A DNA stretch of 45,943 nucleotides from JALZAA01 sp035938395 (GTDB lineage Bacteria > Actinomycetota > Acidimicrobiia > IMCC26256 > JACDBD01), in the NCBI GenBank assembly GCA_035938395.1, contig DASZGY010000072.1, positions 1-45,943 on the forward strand, written 5' to 3'. A model generated the notes under the pieces. It saw only the letters and a program-made list of their open reading frames with translations. It had not been told where the DNA came from and ran no database searches. Shown here piece after piece: positions 25,349-33,944 of the stretch; the stretch's first letter is position 1, and each line of letters starts with the position of its first letter. The position numbers and the translations under genes were made by a program.

Positions 25349-25396
25349 TCAGACGGTGACCTTCGACTGGAGGAGTTCGCGTGCGGATTCGTTCAT
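25349..25396 (-). CDS. possible 15-codon upstream reading frame before the sigma gene
   Basis: ATG at 25396 opens a frame MNESARELLQSKVTV ending in TGA at 25349-25351, one base before the GTG of the sigma gene. Such closeness would allow translational coupling. No clear ribosome site is seen for either start, so this may be chance. Confidence 0.25.
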   Translation of the reverse strand: MNESARELLQSKVTV

Positions 25397-25411
25397 GATC
25401 GAACCAGTGGT

Positions 25412-25445
25412 GCGGCCCTGGCGCGCGGAGAGTACCCAGGGCCGC
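25412..25445 (-). terminator. strong 10-base stem hairpin between DUF35 and sigma genes
   Basis: GCGGCCCTGG (25412-25421) pairs perfectly with CCAGGGCCGC (25436-25445) around a 14-base loop. It lies 120 bases past the end of the four-gene acyl-CoA operon and before the sigma gene. No T-run follows on either strand, so it may be an intrinsic-like terminator of the GC-rich type. Confidence 0.5.
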
Positions 25446-25565
25446 CTGTTCTGAGTCCTGCGGCTGCCGCCGTCGTGATCGGTGCGCCGCCGCCGACCAC
25501 TGTGCACGTTCGTCGCGCGCTGAGAGTGGCAGGTCTGCCGGATTCACTGGCTGACGATCAGCGGG

Positions 25566-26000
25566 TCAGCTCTTCGTCCAGCGCGGGAGGGTGACGTCCT
25601 CGACGCGGTGGAAGACAACGCGCACCGGGTCGCCGATCTGAATCGTTCCCGGGTCGATCTCGTTGATCGCCCCGTCCGGCGTCTCGACGAGATTGCCGAC
25701 GAACCGCAGCGCCGGGTCCTCCTCCAGCGCGACCACGATCGCGTTGTAAGGCGCGAGCTCCTGGTAGGCGGGCAAGAGCGGCGGGTGCGGCACGATGAAG
25801 GACCAGATCGTGCCCCGTCCCGACGTCGGGTCCCAGCGGAACTCGAGCGAACGGCACCGCGGGCACATGGGCCGCGGCGGCATCCGCCGGAGGCCACAGC
25901 TCTTGCACGTCTGCACGAGCAGCTCACCGCGGGCACACCCGGCCCAGAACTCGGCTGCGTCCGGGTCCTCGACGTCCGGCAGCAGGAAGTCGGCCTCCAC
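25566..26000 (-). CDS. DUF35 OB-fold protein, partner of the Ltp2-like aldolase
   Basis: The 144-residue product has a zinc ribbon (CKSCG and CPRCR, four Cys) and an OB domain with GRGTIWSFIVPHPP and RVVFHRVEDVTLPRW. In the steroid pathway Ltp2 needs the DUF35 half of ChsH2 for activity; here the domain is encoded alone, without the ChsH2 hotdog part. GTG at 26000 is taken as start because it follows the ltp2 stop by five bases and precedes conserved sequence. It is the last gene of the operon that begins with the ADP-forming synthetase. Confidence 0.9.
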   Translation of the reverse strand: MEADFLLPDVEDPDAAEFWAGCARGELLVQTCKSCGLRRMPPRPMCPRCRSLEFRWDPTSGRGTIWSFIVPHPPLLPAYQELAPYNAIVVALEEDPALRFVGNLVETPDGAINEIDPGTIQIGDPVRVVFHRVEDVTLPRWTKS

Positions 26001-26005
26001 CGCGC

Positions 26006-27163
26006 CTACCTCCGCAGCAGGAGCGCGCTCGTAGGCACGCCCTCGCCGCTCGTGACCAGGCACGTCTCCGCGCCGTCGACCTGGCTCGTCGACGTGCCCC
26101 GCATCTGGCGCACGCCCTCGAGCACCAAGTTGAAGCCGTGCACGTATGCCTCCGACATCCCGCCGCCCGACGTGTTCGTCGGCAGCCGGCCGTCGGGCCA
26201 CTCGAGCGCGCCATCGTCGGTGAACGCGGCGCCTTCGCCGCGCGCACAGAACCCGTAGCCCTCCAACGAGAGCGGGATGAGCGGGCTGAACGCGTCGTAG
26301 ATCTGGGCGACCGGTACGTCCTCCGGCGTGAAGTCCGCCTGCGCCCACAGGCGTCTTGCGCACGCGTATGACGGGCCGATCAACGGGTCGTCGTTGAAGT
26401 AGTTCGTCATCACCTGGTGCTGCTGCGGGATGCTCTGCGCGAACGAATGGACGTACGCGGGCGGCTGCGGAAGGTCCTTTGCCCGGTCGGCCGAGACGAT
26501 GACCACTGCGAGCGCCCCGTCGGTCTCGAGGCAGTTGTCGAACAGGCACAGCGGCTCGGAGATCCAGCGGGCGTCCATGTACTGCTCGCGGGTGAGCGGC
26601 TTGTCGTGCATCGTCGCCGCCGGGTTGCGGTTGGCGTGCTTGCGGAACGCGACCGCGACGTTGGCGAGGTGCTCGCGGCGGGCGCCGAACTCGTGCATGT
26701 AGCGGCGCGTGAGCATCGCGATCTCGTCCACGGGACGGATGACGCCGAACGGACGGCTCCACTGCCAGTGACCGGTGATGCGCCGGCTCACCTGGGCCCA
26801 GGGGCGGCTGCCCTTGGCGGCGCGCTTTCGGGCCCGCCACGCCACGGCGACGTTGCACTGGCCCGTTGCGACGGCCATGGCCGCGTGGCCTACCACGCCA
26901 CACCCGGCCCCGCCGCCGTAGCCGACCTCGGAGAAGAACGTGATGTCACCGAGGCCGAGGTTGCGGGCGACGTCGACCTCGCGGCCCTCCTCCATCGAGA
27001 ACATCGCCAGCCCGTCGACCTCGGCGGGCTGCACGGCGGCGTCGTCGAGCGCGGCCGAGATCGCCTGGCACGCGAGGGAGAGCTCGGAGTCCGGCAGCCC
27101 CTTCGCGAACGGGGTCTGCCCGATGCCGGCGATGGCGGTCCGGTCGGTCAGCGGCCGCGCCAT
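26006..27163 (-). CDS. ltp2: Ltp2-like retro-aldolase (thiolase fold)
   Basis: A 385-residue thiolase-fold protein whose length and sequence follow M. tuberculosis Ltp2 (Rv3540c): LGDITFFSEVGYGGGAGC near 71-88, IAMLTRRYMHEFGA, and LPTNTSGGGMSEAYVHG. The two Tyr residues catalytic in Ltp2 are kept, as Tyr289 in QIYDAF and Tyr340 in SEAYVHG. Ltp2 with its DUF35 partner cleaves the 17-hydroxy three-carbon side chain of steroid CoA esters, releasing propionyl-CoA. Here it is encoded with a DUF35 gene, an isomerase-like crotonase and an ADP-forming acyl-CoA synthetase, not with ChsE/ChsH genes, so the substrate may differ from the mycobacterial one. Confidence 0.9.
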   Translation of the reverse strand: MARPLTDRTAIAGIGQTPFAKGLPDSELSLACQAISAALDDAAVQPAEVDGLAMFSMEEGREVDVARNLGLGDITFFSEVGYGGGAGCGVVGHAAMAVATGQCNVAVAWRARKRAAKGSRPWAQVSRRITGHWQWSRPFGVIRPVDEIAMLTRRYMHEFGARREHLANVAVAFRKHANRNPAATMHDKPLTREQYMDARWISEPLCLFDNCLETDGALAVVIVSADRAKDLPQPPAYVHSFAQSIPQQHQVMTNYFNDDPLIGPSYACARRLWAQADFTPEDVPVAQIYDAFSPLIPLSLEGYGFCARGEGAAFTDDGALEWPDGRLPTNTSGGGMSEAYVHGFNLVLEGVRQMRGTSTSQVDGAETCLVTSGEGVPTSALLLRR

Positions 27164-27168
27164 GGGCG

Positions 27169-27999
27169 TCACCAGCCCTTGAACTCGGGGGAACGCCGCT
27201 CGATGAAGCTCGCCCGGCCCTCCTGCATGTCCTCTGTGCGGGTCACGAGCTCCTGGGCGTACGCCTCGTCCCAGAACGACCCCGCGCGGTCGGTCTCGAG
27301 CGCGCGGTTCGTGAGCCACTTCGTGAACGCGATGGCGCGGGTCGGCATCTTGGCGAGACGGCCCGCCCACTCGCCGAGCGTCTTCTCGAGCTCGGCGCGC
27401 GGGACGATCTTGTTGGCGAGGCCGATGCGTTCGGCCTCGGCCGCCGGCACGTCGTCGCCGAAGAAGAACAGCTCCTTCGCCTTCTGTGGGCCGATGAGAC
27501 GCGTCAGCAGGTACGCGCCACCGGCGTCGGGGACGATCGCGCGGCGGATGAACACCTCGATGAAGCGAGCCTCCTCGGCCATGATCACGAGGTCGCTGGC
27601 GAGGGCGAGGTGCATGCCACCACCGGCCGCCGTGCCGTTGACGCCCGCGATGACCGGCTTCTCGCAGTCGAGAACCGATGCGATCAGGCGCTGGAACCCG
27701 CGCTGGATCGTGCGGCCGCCGTCGCCGACGATCATGTCGGGCGCGCCCGGCGGCCGCTCCGGCGGTGTGCGTACCTCGCGCAGGTCGGCACCGGTGCAGA
27801 ACCCCTTCTCGCCGTTGCCGGTGAGCACGACGGCGCGTACCGAGTAGTCGACGGACGCGTGCTCGAGCCACTCGATGATCTGGTTCCGCATCGCGACGGT
27901 CATGGCGTTGCCGGCGTCGGGCCGGTTGAGCGTGATCCACAACACGCCGTCGTCCAACCGGCGTTGGACGTCCTCGATCGTCTCGGTCATCTTGCTCAT
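27169..27999 (-). CDS. crotonase-family enoyl-CoA isomerase/hydratase, PaaG-like active site
   Basis: The 276-residue product has crotonase oxyanion-hole segments (GFCTGADL and NGTAAGGGMHLAL). Both Glu of classical hydratases are absent: His130 stands at the first position and Phe150 at the second. Instead it has Asp158 in IVPDAGG, the position of the catalytic Asp in PaaG-type isomerases. It may therefore shift a double bond in an enoyl-CoA rather than hydrate it. The ATG at 27999 overlaps the synthetase stop (ATGA), and the ltp2 gene begins five bases after its stop, so all are co-translated. Confidence 0.9.
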   Translation of the reverse strand: MSKMTETIEDVQRRLDDGVLWITLNRPDAGNAMTVAMRNQIIEWLEHASVDYSVRAVVLTGNGEKGFCTGADLREVRTPPERPPGAPDMIVGDGGRTIQRGFQRLIASVLDCEKPVIAGVNGTAAGGGMHLALASDLVIMAEEARFIEVFIRRAIVPDAGGAYLLTRLIGPQKAKELFFFGDDVPAAEAERIGLANKIVPRAELEKTLGEWAGRLAKMPTRAIAFTKWLTNRALETDRAGSFWDEAYAQELVTRTEDMQEGRASFIERRSPEFKGW

Positions 28000-30137
28000 G
28001 TCCGCACCACCAGGGCATCGAGGGCGACCGCACCCCGCGGCCGCACGATCAACGGGTTGATGTCGAGCTCGCGCACGTCGCCGGCGAGGTCCATCGCCAG
28101 CCGCTGCACGTTCATGATGACATCCACGAGCGCGTCCACATCGGCCGCCTTCTGGCCTCGCGCACCTTCGAGTAGCGGGTACGCCTGGAGCTCGCGCACC
28201 ATGCGCCCGGCTTCGTCGGCGCCGAACGGCGGTACGCGGAACGTGACGTCGCGCAGCACCTCGACGAACACGCCCCCCAGCCCGACCATCACCACCGGGC
28301 CGAACAACGGGTCCTGCGAGACGCCGACCACGGTCTCGACGCCGCCGCTCACCGTCTCGCACACGAGCACGCCGTCGACGCGCGCTCGCTTCCCGCCGGC
28401 ACGCCGTGCCTTGCGCACGAGCTCGTCGTACACGGTACGGACATCGCGCGCTGAGTCGACCCCGACCCGCACGAGGCCGAGGTCGCTCTTGTGCGTCAGG
28501 TCGGGCGACGACACCTTCATCACGACCGGGTAGCCGATGGTCTTCGCCGCTTGCACGGCCTGGGTGGCGCTGTCGCACAGGACGTCGCGACTCGGGCGCA
28601 CGCCGTACGCCTTGAGGAGCTGCTTCGACGCGTGCTCCGAGAGCGCCTCGCCCGGCGCGGCGCCGGCGAGCACACGGCGGGCCTTCGCGGCCGCCGGCGA
28701 CGGCTCGGCCGGCGCGTCCGCGAACGGAGACCGGTAGCGCGCTGCGAACTCCCCGTAGTCGACGTAGGCACGCACCGCCTTCACGCAGTTCGCGAACGTG
28801 CGGAACACGGGGAGCCCGCCGTCGAGGAGGCGGAAGTAGAAGGTGTCGTCGGTCCCGGGCGGCGCGCCCCAGATGACGAAGACCGGCTTGTCGGTGGTCT
28901 TCGCCACCTCGACGAGGTCGCGGGTGAACGGCTCGCTGAACATCTCCACGGCGCCGGTGATCGGGACGACGAGCACGTCGACGTTCGGATCGGCGACGAT
29001 CAGATCGAGGATGCGCCGGCCGCGGGCATCGGCGACGGGCGGCCCCCCACTGTCGACCGGGTTCGAGACGCGCAGGTACTCCGGGATCAGCCCGTCGTGC
29101 AGGGCGCGTTGTGTCTCCTTCGTGAGCGACGGGATCCGCAGCCCGGCGGCCGAGATCATGTCGGCCATGTGCGCGCCCGTGCCGCCCGAGATCGCGTAGA
29201 TGCCGACGCCGTCGCCGGCGGCGGGTCGTGTGCGCGCGAACGCGGCGGCGGTGTCGAGGAGATCGTCGAGACCGTCGGCACGGGTGATCCCGAACTGGCG
29301 GAACACGGCGGAGGTCACGGCGTCGGATCCGGTGAGGTGGCCGGTGTGCGCCATCGCCATCGACTCGCCTTCGTCGGTACGCCCGACCTTCACGATCACC
29401 ATCGGCTTCTTGAGCTTGGCGGCGTGGTCGGCGGCGAGCATGAGCGTCCGCCCGTCCTTGAACCCTTCGATGTACGCGGCGATCACGCCGACGTCCGGTT
29501 GGTCGGCGAAGTAGCGCGCGAAGTCGGCGAACTCGAGGTCGACCTCGTTGCCGGTCGGCGCCCAATGAGTGAGCCGGATGCCGATCTCCTGCCCCTGGAA
29601 GACGGGCCGGCCCTGGTGGCCGCTCTGGGTGATGAGCGCGATCGACGGTCCGGTGAGGTCGGCGCGGAAGTCCTCGAACGCGTTGAGGTTCGTGTTGGGG
29701 CCGAGCAGACGCACGTCGCCGTCGCGCACGAGGTCGTCGAGGCGGGCTTGGAGCTCGGCGCCGTCCTTGCCGGCCTCGGCGAATCCGGCGGCGAAGATCA
29801 CGGCGAACGCGGCCTTGCGCTGCAGCACCTCTTCGAAGGTGTCGACGGCTTTGCCGGTGAGGATGACGGCGAGGTCGAGATCGCCGGGCACATCGAACAC
29901 GGTGGGGTAGCAGCGCTCGCCGAGCACCGTCTCGTGGGTCGGGTGCACCGGGTAGAAGGTCGCACCGTGCGCGTCGGCCCAGCCCTTGATCTTGCGCGTC
30001 ATCGCCGTGTTCGGCTTCCGTGACGCCTCCGACGCACCGATGACCGCGACCGTTCGGGGATGCAGGAACCGATCGAGGTCGACGTCACGCAGCGCCAGGG
30101 CGCGGCCGCTCACATCGACGGGTGGAGAAGCAGACAA
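27996..30137 (-). CDS. ADP-forming acyl-CoA synthetase (fused alpha-beta)
   Basis: The 713-residue product joins the CoA-binding and succinyl-CoA-synthetase-like alpha domains (about 20-460) to an ATP-grasp beta domain (about 490-713). Visible motifs are TVAVIGAS for CoA binding, ITQSGHQG, the probable phosphohistidine His264 in AHTG, and SPDLTHKSDLGLVRVGV in the ATP-grasp part. It makes an acyl-CoA from acid, CoA and ATP, releasing ADP and phosphate, unlike the AMP-forming FadD enzymes of mycobacterial steroid catabolism. The start is probably TTG at 30137, preceded by GGAG at five bases; a GTG at 30113 is the alternative. It is first in the four-gene operon and divergent from the ferredoxin reductase. 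Confidence 0.92.
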   Translation of the reverse strand: MSASPPVDVSGRALALRDVDLDRFLHPRTVAVIGASEASRKPNTAMTRKIKGWADAHGATFYPVHPTHETVLGERCYPTVFDVPGDLDLAVILTGKAVDTFEEVLQRKAAFAVIFAAGFAEAGKDGAELQARLDDLVRDGDVRLLGPNTNLNAFEDFRADLTGPSIALITQSGHQGRPVFQGQEIGIRLTHWAPTGNEVDLEFADFARYFADQPDVGVIAAYIEGFKDGRTLMLAADHAAKLKKPMVIVKVGRTDEGESMAMAHTGHLTGSDAVTSAVFRQFGITRADGLDDLLDTAAAFARTRPAAGDGVGIYAISGGTGAHMADMISAAGLRIPSLTKETQRALHDGLIPEYLRVSNPVDSGGPPVADARGRRILDLIVADPNVDVLVVPITGAVEMFSEPFTRDLVEVAKTTDKPVFVIWGAPPGTDDTFYFRLLDGGLPVFRTFANCVKAVRAYVDYGEFAARYRSPFADAPAEPSPAAAKARRVLAGAAPGEALSEHASKQLLKAYGVRPSRDVLCDSATQAVQAAKTIGYPVVMKVSSPDLTHKSDLGLVRVGVDSARDVRTVYDELVRKARRAGGKRARVDGVLVCETVSGGVETVVGVSQDPLFGPVVMVGLGGVFVEVLRDVTFRVPPFGADEAGRMVRELQAYPLLEGARGQKAADVDALVDVIMNVQRLAMDLAGDVRELDINPLIVRPRGAVALDALVVRT

Positions 30138-30183
30138 GCAGGCTCCGATTGCCGGCGGTCAAGGCCGAAGGCCGATGCAAGTA

Positions 30184-30197
30184 TGACGTGAGAGTCA
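30184..30197. promoter_or_regulatory. palindrome TGAC-N6-GTCA, putative operator
   Basis: TGACGTGAGAGTCA lies in the 102-base gap between the ADP-forming synthetase (minus) and ferredoxin reductase (plus). On minus a CATACT box follows it directly. It shares half-sites and spacing with the sites at 3400 and 21538. Confidence 0.55.
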
Positions 30198-30224
30198 GGT
30201 TTCCTGCTACTTCACGACCCCATG

Positions 30225-30230
30225 TAGCGT
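30225..30230 (+). promoter_or_regulatory. -10 box (TAGCGT) of probable leaderless transcript
   Basis: TAGCGT is followed by nine bases and the GTG at 30240; no purine-rich ribosome site lies between. Confidence 0.38.
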
Positions 30231-30239
30231 GCCCGCGCC

Positions 30240-31451
30240 GTGGCCACGCCGCGCACGATCGTCATCGTCGGCGCTTCGCTCGCCGGGCTGCGCGCCGCCG
30301 AGACCCTGCGGCGCGAGGGCTACGACGATCGAGTCGTGCTCGTCGGCGCCGAGCAGCACCTGCCGTACGACCGTCCGCCGCTCTCGAAGGAGCTGCTGGC
30401 GGGGGAGTGGGAGCCCGAGCAGATCGCGCTGCGCAAGCAGCCGTACGACGACCTCGGGCTCGATCTGCAGGTGGGACGGCGCGCCACCGGGCTCGACGTG
30501 TCGGGACGCGTCGTCGAGCTCGACGGTGGCGAGACGCTCCCGTACGACGGCCTCGTCGTCGCCACGGGCGCGCGCCCGCGCACGCTGCCCGGCACTCCCG
30601 AGCTCGAGGGCATCTCCGTCCTCCGAACCCTCGACGACTGCCTCGCCATTCGCTCGCGTCTGGAGAGCCGACCGCGCGTCGTCGTGATCGGCGCCGGGTT
30701 CATCGGCTCGGAGGTGGCGGCGACGTGCCGCGGGCGCGGCCTCGACGTCACGGTGCTGGAGATGCTGCCGACGCCGTTGGCCCGGGCCGTGGGCACCATC
30801 GTCGGTGACGCGTGCGGACGGCTGCACCGCGACCACGGCGTCGACCTGCGCTGCGGCGTCACCGTCGCCGGGTTCGAAGGGCGCGACCGCGTCGAGCGGG
30901 TGCGACTCGCGGACGGCAGCGCGATCGACGCCGACCTGGTGGTCGTCGGGGTGGGTGTCACGCCGGAGACGAGCTGGCTCGAGGGCAGCGACCTCACGCT
31001 CGACGACGGCGTCGTGTGCGACGCGACGTGCCTCGCCGCGCCGGGTGTCGTCGCGGCAGGCGACGTCGCCCGGTGGCCCAACCCGTTGTTCGACGGGGAG
31101 AGCATGCGCGTCGAGCACTGGACGAACGCGACCGAGCAGGGCGTCGCGGCCGCGCGCCGGTTGCTCGTCGACGACCCGGGAGACGCCGAGGCGTTCGCGC
31201 CGGTGCCGTTCGTGTGGTCGGACCAGTACGACGTCAAGATCCAGGTCGTCGGCTCCATCCGCGGCGACGACGAGGTCGCCGTCGCCGACGGCTCCTTCGA
31301 CGAGGACCGGTTCGTCGCCCTGTTCGGTCGTGGCGGCCGGCTCGTCGGCGCGCTCGGGTTCAGCCGGCCGCGGATCGTGATGCACTACCGGCGGATGATC
31401 GCCGAGCGCGCCTCCTGGGAGGACGCGCTCGCGCGTGCCGCCGGCGGATAG
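30240..31451 (+). CDS. FAD-dependent ferredoxin (rubredoxin) reductase
   Basis: A 403-residue two-dinucleotide-fold flavoprotein of the BphA4/rhodocoxin-reductase type. It has the FAD loop IVGASLAGLRAAE, LPYDRPPLSKELL, the ATGARPR strand, the NAD loop VIGAGFIGSEVAA, and APGVVAAGDVARWPN for the second FAD contact. It passes electrons from NAD(P)H to a ferredoxin and on to a P450 or Rieske oxygenase. No ferredoxin gene is adjacent. The P450 at 42937 in this window is one possible final acceptor. It is followed by an MFS gene after 32 bases. Confidence 0.93.
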   Translation: MATPRTIVIVGASLAGLRAAETLRREGYDDRVVLVGAEQHLPYDRPPLSKELLAGEWEPEQIALRKQPYDDLGLDLQVGRRATGLDVSGRVVELDGGETLPYDGLVVATGARPRTLPGTPELEGISVLRTLDDCLAIRSRLESRPRVVVIGAGFIGSEVAATCRGRGLDVTVLEMLPTPLARAVGTIVGDACGRLHRDHGVDLRCGVTVAGFEGRDRVERVRLADGSAIDADLVVVGVGVTPETSWLEGSDLTLDDGVVCDATCLAAPGVVAAGDVARWPNPLFDGESMRVEHWTNATEQGVAAARRLLVDDPGDAEAFAPVPFVWSDQYDVKIQVVGSIRGDDEVAVADGSFDEDRFVALFGRGGRLVGALGFSRPRIVMHYRRMIAERASWEDALARAAGG

Positions 31452-31483
31452 CCGTTGGCGCCATAGCCTCGCGTGCGGCGACG

Positions 31484-32683
31484 ATGGCACCCGTGGCCGC
31501 CCGTGAACGCCTGCTGACGCCGCGCTTTCTCCTCGTCGTCGCGTCCGGCCTCAGCTACTTCATGGCGGTCGGGATGCTGATCCCGGTCGTGCCGCAGTAC
31601 GTGAAGGGCCCGCTCGGCGGTGGCAACGTGGGCGTGGGCGTGGCGGTGGGCTCGCTGTTCGTGGGTGCGGTCCTGCTGCGACCGTACGCAGGGCGCGTCG
31701 GCGACCGGTTCGGACGGCGGGTCCTGATCATCGGCGGCGCGCTCATCGTCGCGATCACGACGGCGTTCTACGGCGCGGTGGACGCGCTCCCGTACCTGGT
31801 GATGATTCGCCTGCTCAGCGGCATCGGGGAAGCGGCGTTCTTCGTCGGCGCCGCCACGATGATCACCGACCTGGCGCCCGAGGAGCGGCGGGGCGAGGCC
31901 GTCAGCTACTGGTCGGTCGCGGTGTACGGCGGGCTCGCGTTCGGTCCCGCCCTCGGTGAGACCGTCCTCGGCGACGACCGGTTCGTCGCGGCGTGGGCGG
32001 TGTCGGCGTCGCTGGCACTGCTCGCGGCCGTGCTCGGCTCGATCACGGTCGAGACGGCCCGCAGCGTCCCGCCCGGCCCGCCGGGCAAGCTGCTGCACCG
32101 CGCCGCGATCGCTCCCGGGGCCGTCCTCTTCCTCGGTCTCATCGGCCTGGCCGGGTTCACCGCGTTCGTCCCGCTCTACGTGCGCGAGCTCGACCTCGGC
32201 GGCGCCGACTGGATCTTCCTCCTCTACGGCGGCCTGATCCTGTGCGTGCGCATCGTCGGCGCGCGCCTCCCGGACACCCTCGGGGGGCGCGTCGCCGCCA
32301 CGATCGCGCTGTCGTGCGGCGCGGTGGGTCTCACCGTGATGGCGGGATGGCCGACCGTGGCGGGCCTCGTCGTGGGCACGGCCGTGTTCGCGGCGGGCAT
32401 GTCGTTGCTGTATCCGGCGCTCATGCTGCTCGCGCTCACCGCCGTGCCCGAGCACGAGCGCGGCTCGGTCGTGGGGACGTTCAGCAGCTTCTTCGACCTC
32501 TCGCAGGGTCTGGGCGCGTTGATCCTCGGTGGCGTGGCCGCGCTGAGCGGCTACCGGGGCGCGTTCGCCGGCGGCGCGGTCGCCGCCGCCGCGGGCGTCG
32601 TGCTGCTCCAGCTCCGGATCGGTCTCAAGTCCCGCGGGCGGGCCCGACCGGCGCGCCCGTCCACCGAGCACGTGCCCGCGTAG
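31484..32683 (+). CDS. MFS transporter
   Basis: The 399-residue protein has about twelve hydrophobic segments. Family features include the loop 2-3 motif GRVGDRFGRRVL after helix 2 and a second-half counterpart with ARLPDTLGGRVA. The N-terminus MAPVAARERLLTPRFLLVVASG places the first helix at about 14-35. Drug or metabolite export is typical for this subgroup, but the substrate is unknown. It starts at ATG 31484, where the first helix follows directly. The PimB-like gene begins 14 bases after its stop. Confidence 0.9.
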   Translation: MAPVAARERLLTPRFLLVVASGLSYFMAVGMLIPVVPQYVKGPLGGGNVGVGVAVGSLFVGAVLLRPYAGRVGDRFGRRVLIIGGALIVAITTAFYGAVDALPYLVMIRLLSGIGEAAFFVGAATMITDLAPEERRGEAVSYWSVAVYGGLAFGPALGETVLGDDRFVAAWAVSASLALLAAVLGSITVETARSVPPGPPGKLLHRAAIAPGAVLFLGLIGLAGFTAFVPLYVRELDLGGADWIFLLYGGLILCVRIVGARLPDTLGGRVAATIALSCGAVGLTVMAGWPTVAGLVVGTAVFAAGMSLLYPALMLLALTAVPEHERGSVVGTFSSFFDLSQGLGALILGGVAALSGYRGAFAGGAVAAAAGVVLLQLRIGLKSRGRARPARPSTEHVPA

Positions 32684-32697
32684 GCGGGCGCCGCTCT

Positions 32698-33837
32698 GTG
32701 ACGTCGCTCCTCGTCACGAACGACTTCCCGCCCAAAGTGGGCGGCATCCAGTCGTATCTGTATGAGCTCTGGCGGCGCCTCCCGCCCGAGGAGACGCACG
32801 TGCTCACGACGCCGTACCCGGGCGCGGCGGACTGGGACGCGGCGCAGCCGTTCAGTATCGAGCGAGTGCGCCAGCGCGTGCTGCTGCCGGCGCCGGGTCT
32901 CGCGCGTCGCGTCGACGCGATCGCACGCGAGCGGGGAGCCGACGTGATCTTCCTCGATCCGGTGCTGCCGCTCGGGATGATCGGGCGCCGCCTCCGCGCC
33001 GCGCCGCATGTTCTGATCGCGCACGGCGCCGAGGTCAACGTGCCCGGACGGTTGCCCGGCGGCCGGATGCTCGCCGGGCGCGTGCTCCGAGCTGCGTCGG
33101 GTCTCGTCGCCGCGGGCGAGTACCCGGCGCGCGCCGCCGCCCGGGCTGCCGGCACCGAGCTCCCGACGCTCGTCGTCCCGCCGGGCGTCGACCCCCAACG
33201 CTTCCGGCCCCTGAACGGGGACGAACGCGCCGCGGCGCGCCAACGGTTCGGCCTCGCCGCCGACCGCCCTCTCGTGCTCGGGCTCAGCCGCCTCGTCCCG
33301 CGCAAGGGCTTCGACGTCCTGATCGACGCCGTCGCCGGCATGGATCCCGGCGTGCAGCTGGCGATCGGCGGCGCCGGCCGTGACGCCGGGCGGCTCGCGC
33401 GTCGCGCCGCCGAGCGGGGAATCACGGGGCGCTGCGCGTTTCTCGGTCGCGTTCCCGACGCCGACCTCGCCGGCGTGTACGGATGCGCGGACGTGTTTGC
33501 CATGGTGTGCCGGGAGCGGTGGGGCGGCCTGGAGGCCGAGGGGTACGGGATCGTCTTCGTCGAGGCGGCTGCGTGCGCGGTGCCGTCGGTGGCAGGGCGC
33601 AGCGGCGGCTCGCAGGAGGCGGTCGTGGACGGCGAGACCGGCTTCGTCGTCGATCCATACGACGCCGGCGGCGTGCGTGCCGCGCTGGATCGGCTGCTCG
33701 GCGACGACGCGCTCCGGGAACGGCTCGGTGCCGCCGCTCGCAGGCGCGCCGTCGAGGAGCTGACGTACGACCGGCAGGTTGGTCGTCTGCTGCCCCTGAC
33801 ACGCGGGGACCTCGGCGCGTTGTCGCCACTTCGCTAG
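32698..33837 (+). CDS. pimB: GT4 glycosyltransferase, PimB-like mannosyltransferase
   Basis: The 379-residue GT-B enzyme opens with LLVTNDFPPKVGGIQSYL, the acceptor-domain signature seen in PimB' (Rv2188c). Later LGLSRLVPRKGFDVLIDAV is the nucleotide-binding start of the second domain, and EAEGYGIVFVEAAACAVP holds the E-x7-E retaining-GT4 pair. PimB' adds the second mannose to phosphatidylinositol mannoside at the inner membrane face. The following genes resemble Rv2183c-Rv2185c, neighbours of pimB in mycobacteria, which supports the name. The start is GTG at 32698, before the first strand. Confidence 0.85.
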   Translation: MTSLLVTNDFPPKVGGIQSYLYELWRRLPPEETHVLTTPYPGAADWDAAQPFSIERVRQRVLLPAPGLARRVDAIARERGADVIFLDPVLPLGMIGRRLRAAPHVLIAHGAEVNVPGRLPGGRMLAGRVLRAASGLVAAGEYPARAAARAAGTELPTLVVPPGVDPQRFRPLNGDERAAARQRFGLAADRPLVLGLSRLVPRKGFDVLIDAVAGMDPGVQLAIGGAGRDAGRLARRAAERGITGRCAFLGRVPDADLAGVYGCADVFAMVCRERWGGLEAEGYGIVFVEAAACAVPSVAGRSGGSQEAVVDGETGFVVDPYDAGGVRAALDRLLGDDALRERLGAAARRRAVEELTYDRQVGRLLPLTRGDLGALSPLR

Positions 33838-33894
33838 CCGGTCGCCCTTGTAGGCGCCGTCGCAAGCTCCGGCTCTGCGGCAACGGTCGGCAAA

Positions 33895-33927
33895 GCCGCC
33901 GCCTCCGCGGAGACGTCTGAGGGCGGC
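33895..33927 (+). terminator. GC-rich hairpin after pimB
   Basis: GCCGCC (33895-33900) can pair with GGCGGC (33922-33927), enclosing the palindrome CTCCGCGGAG. It lies just before the TACGCT box of the next gene. No T-run is seen. Confidence 0.3.
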
Positions 33928-33944
33928 CGGTACGCTCGTCGCCG

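Noticed and set aside
27169..29565. Long frame that would fuse sequence inside the acyl-CoA synthetase gene to the crotonase
   Set aside because: The upstream part is low-complexity Arg-rich sequence overlapping the well-supported synthetase. The crotonase has its own ATG at 27999 with an ATGA overlap.
30812..31483. Extension of the MFS gene to an upstream start
   Set aside because: The extension lies out of frame within the ferredoxin reductase and has no family features. The ATG at 31484 leads directly into helix 1.
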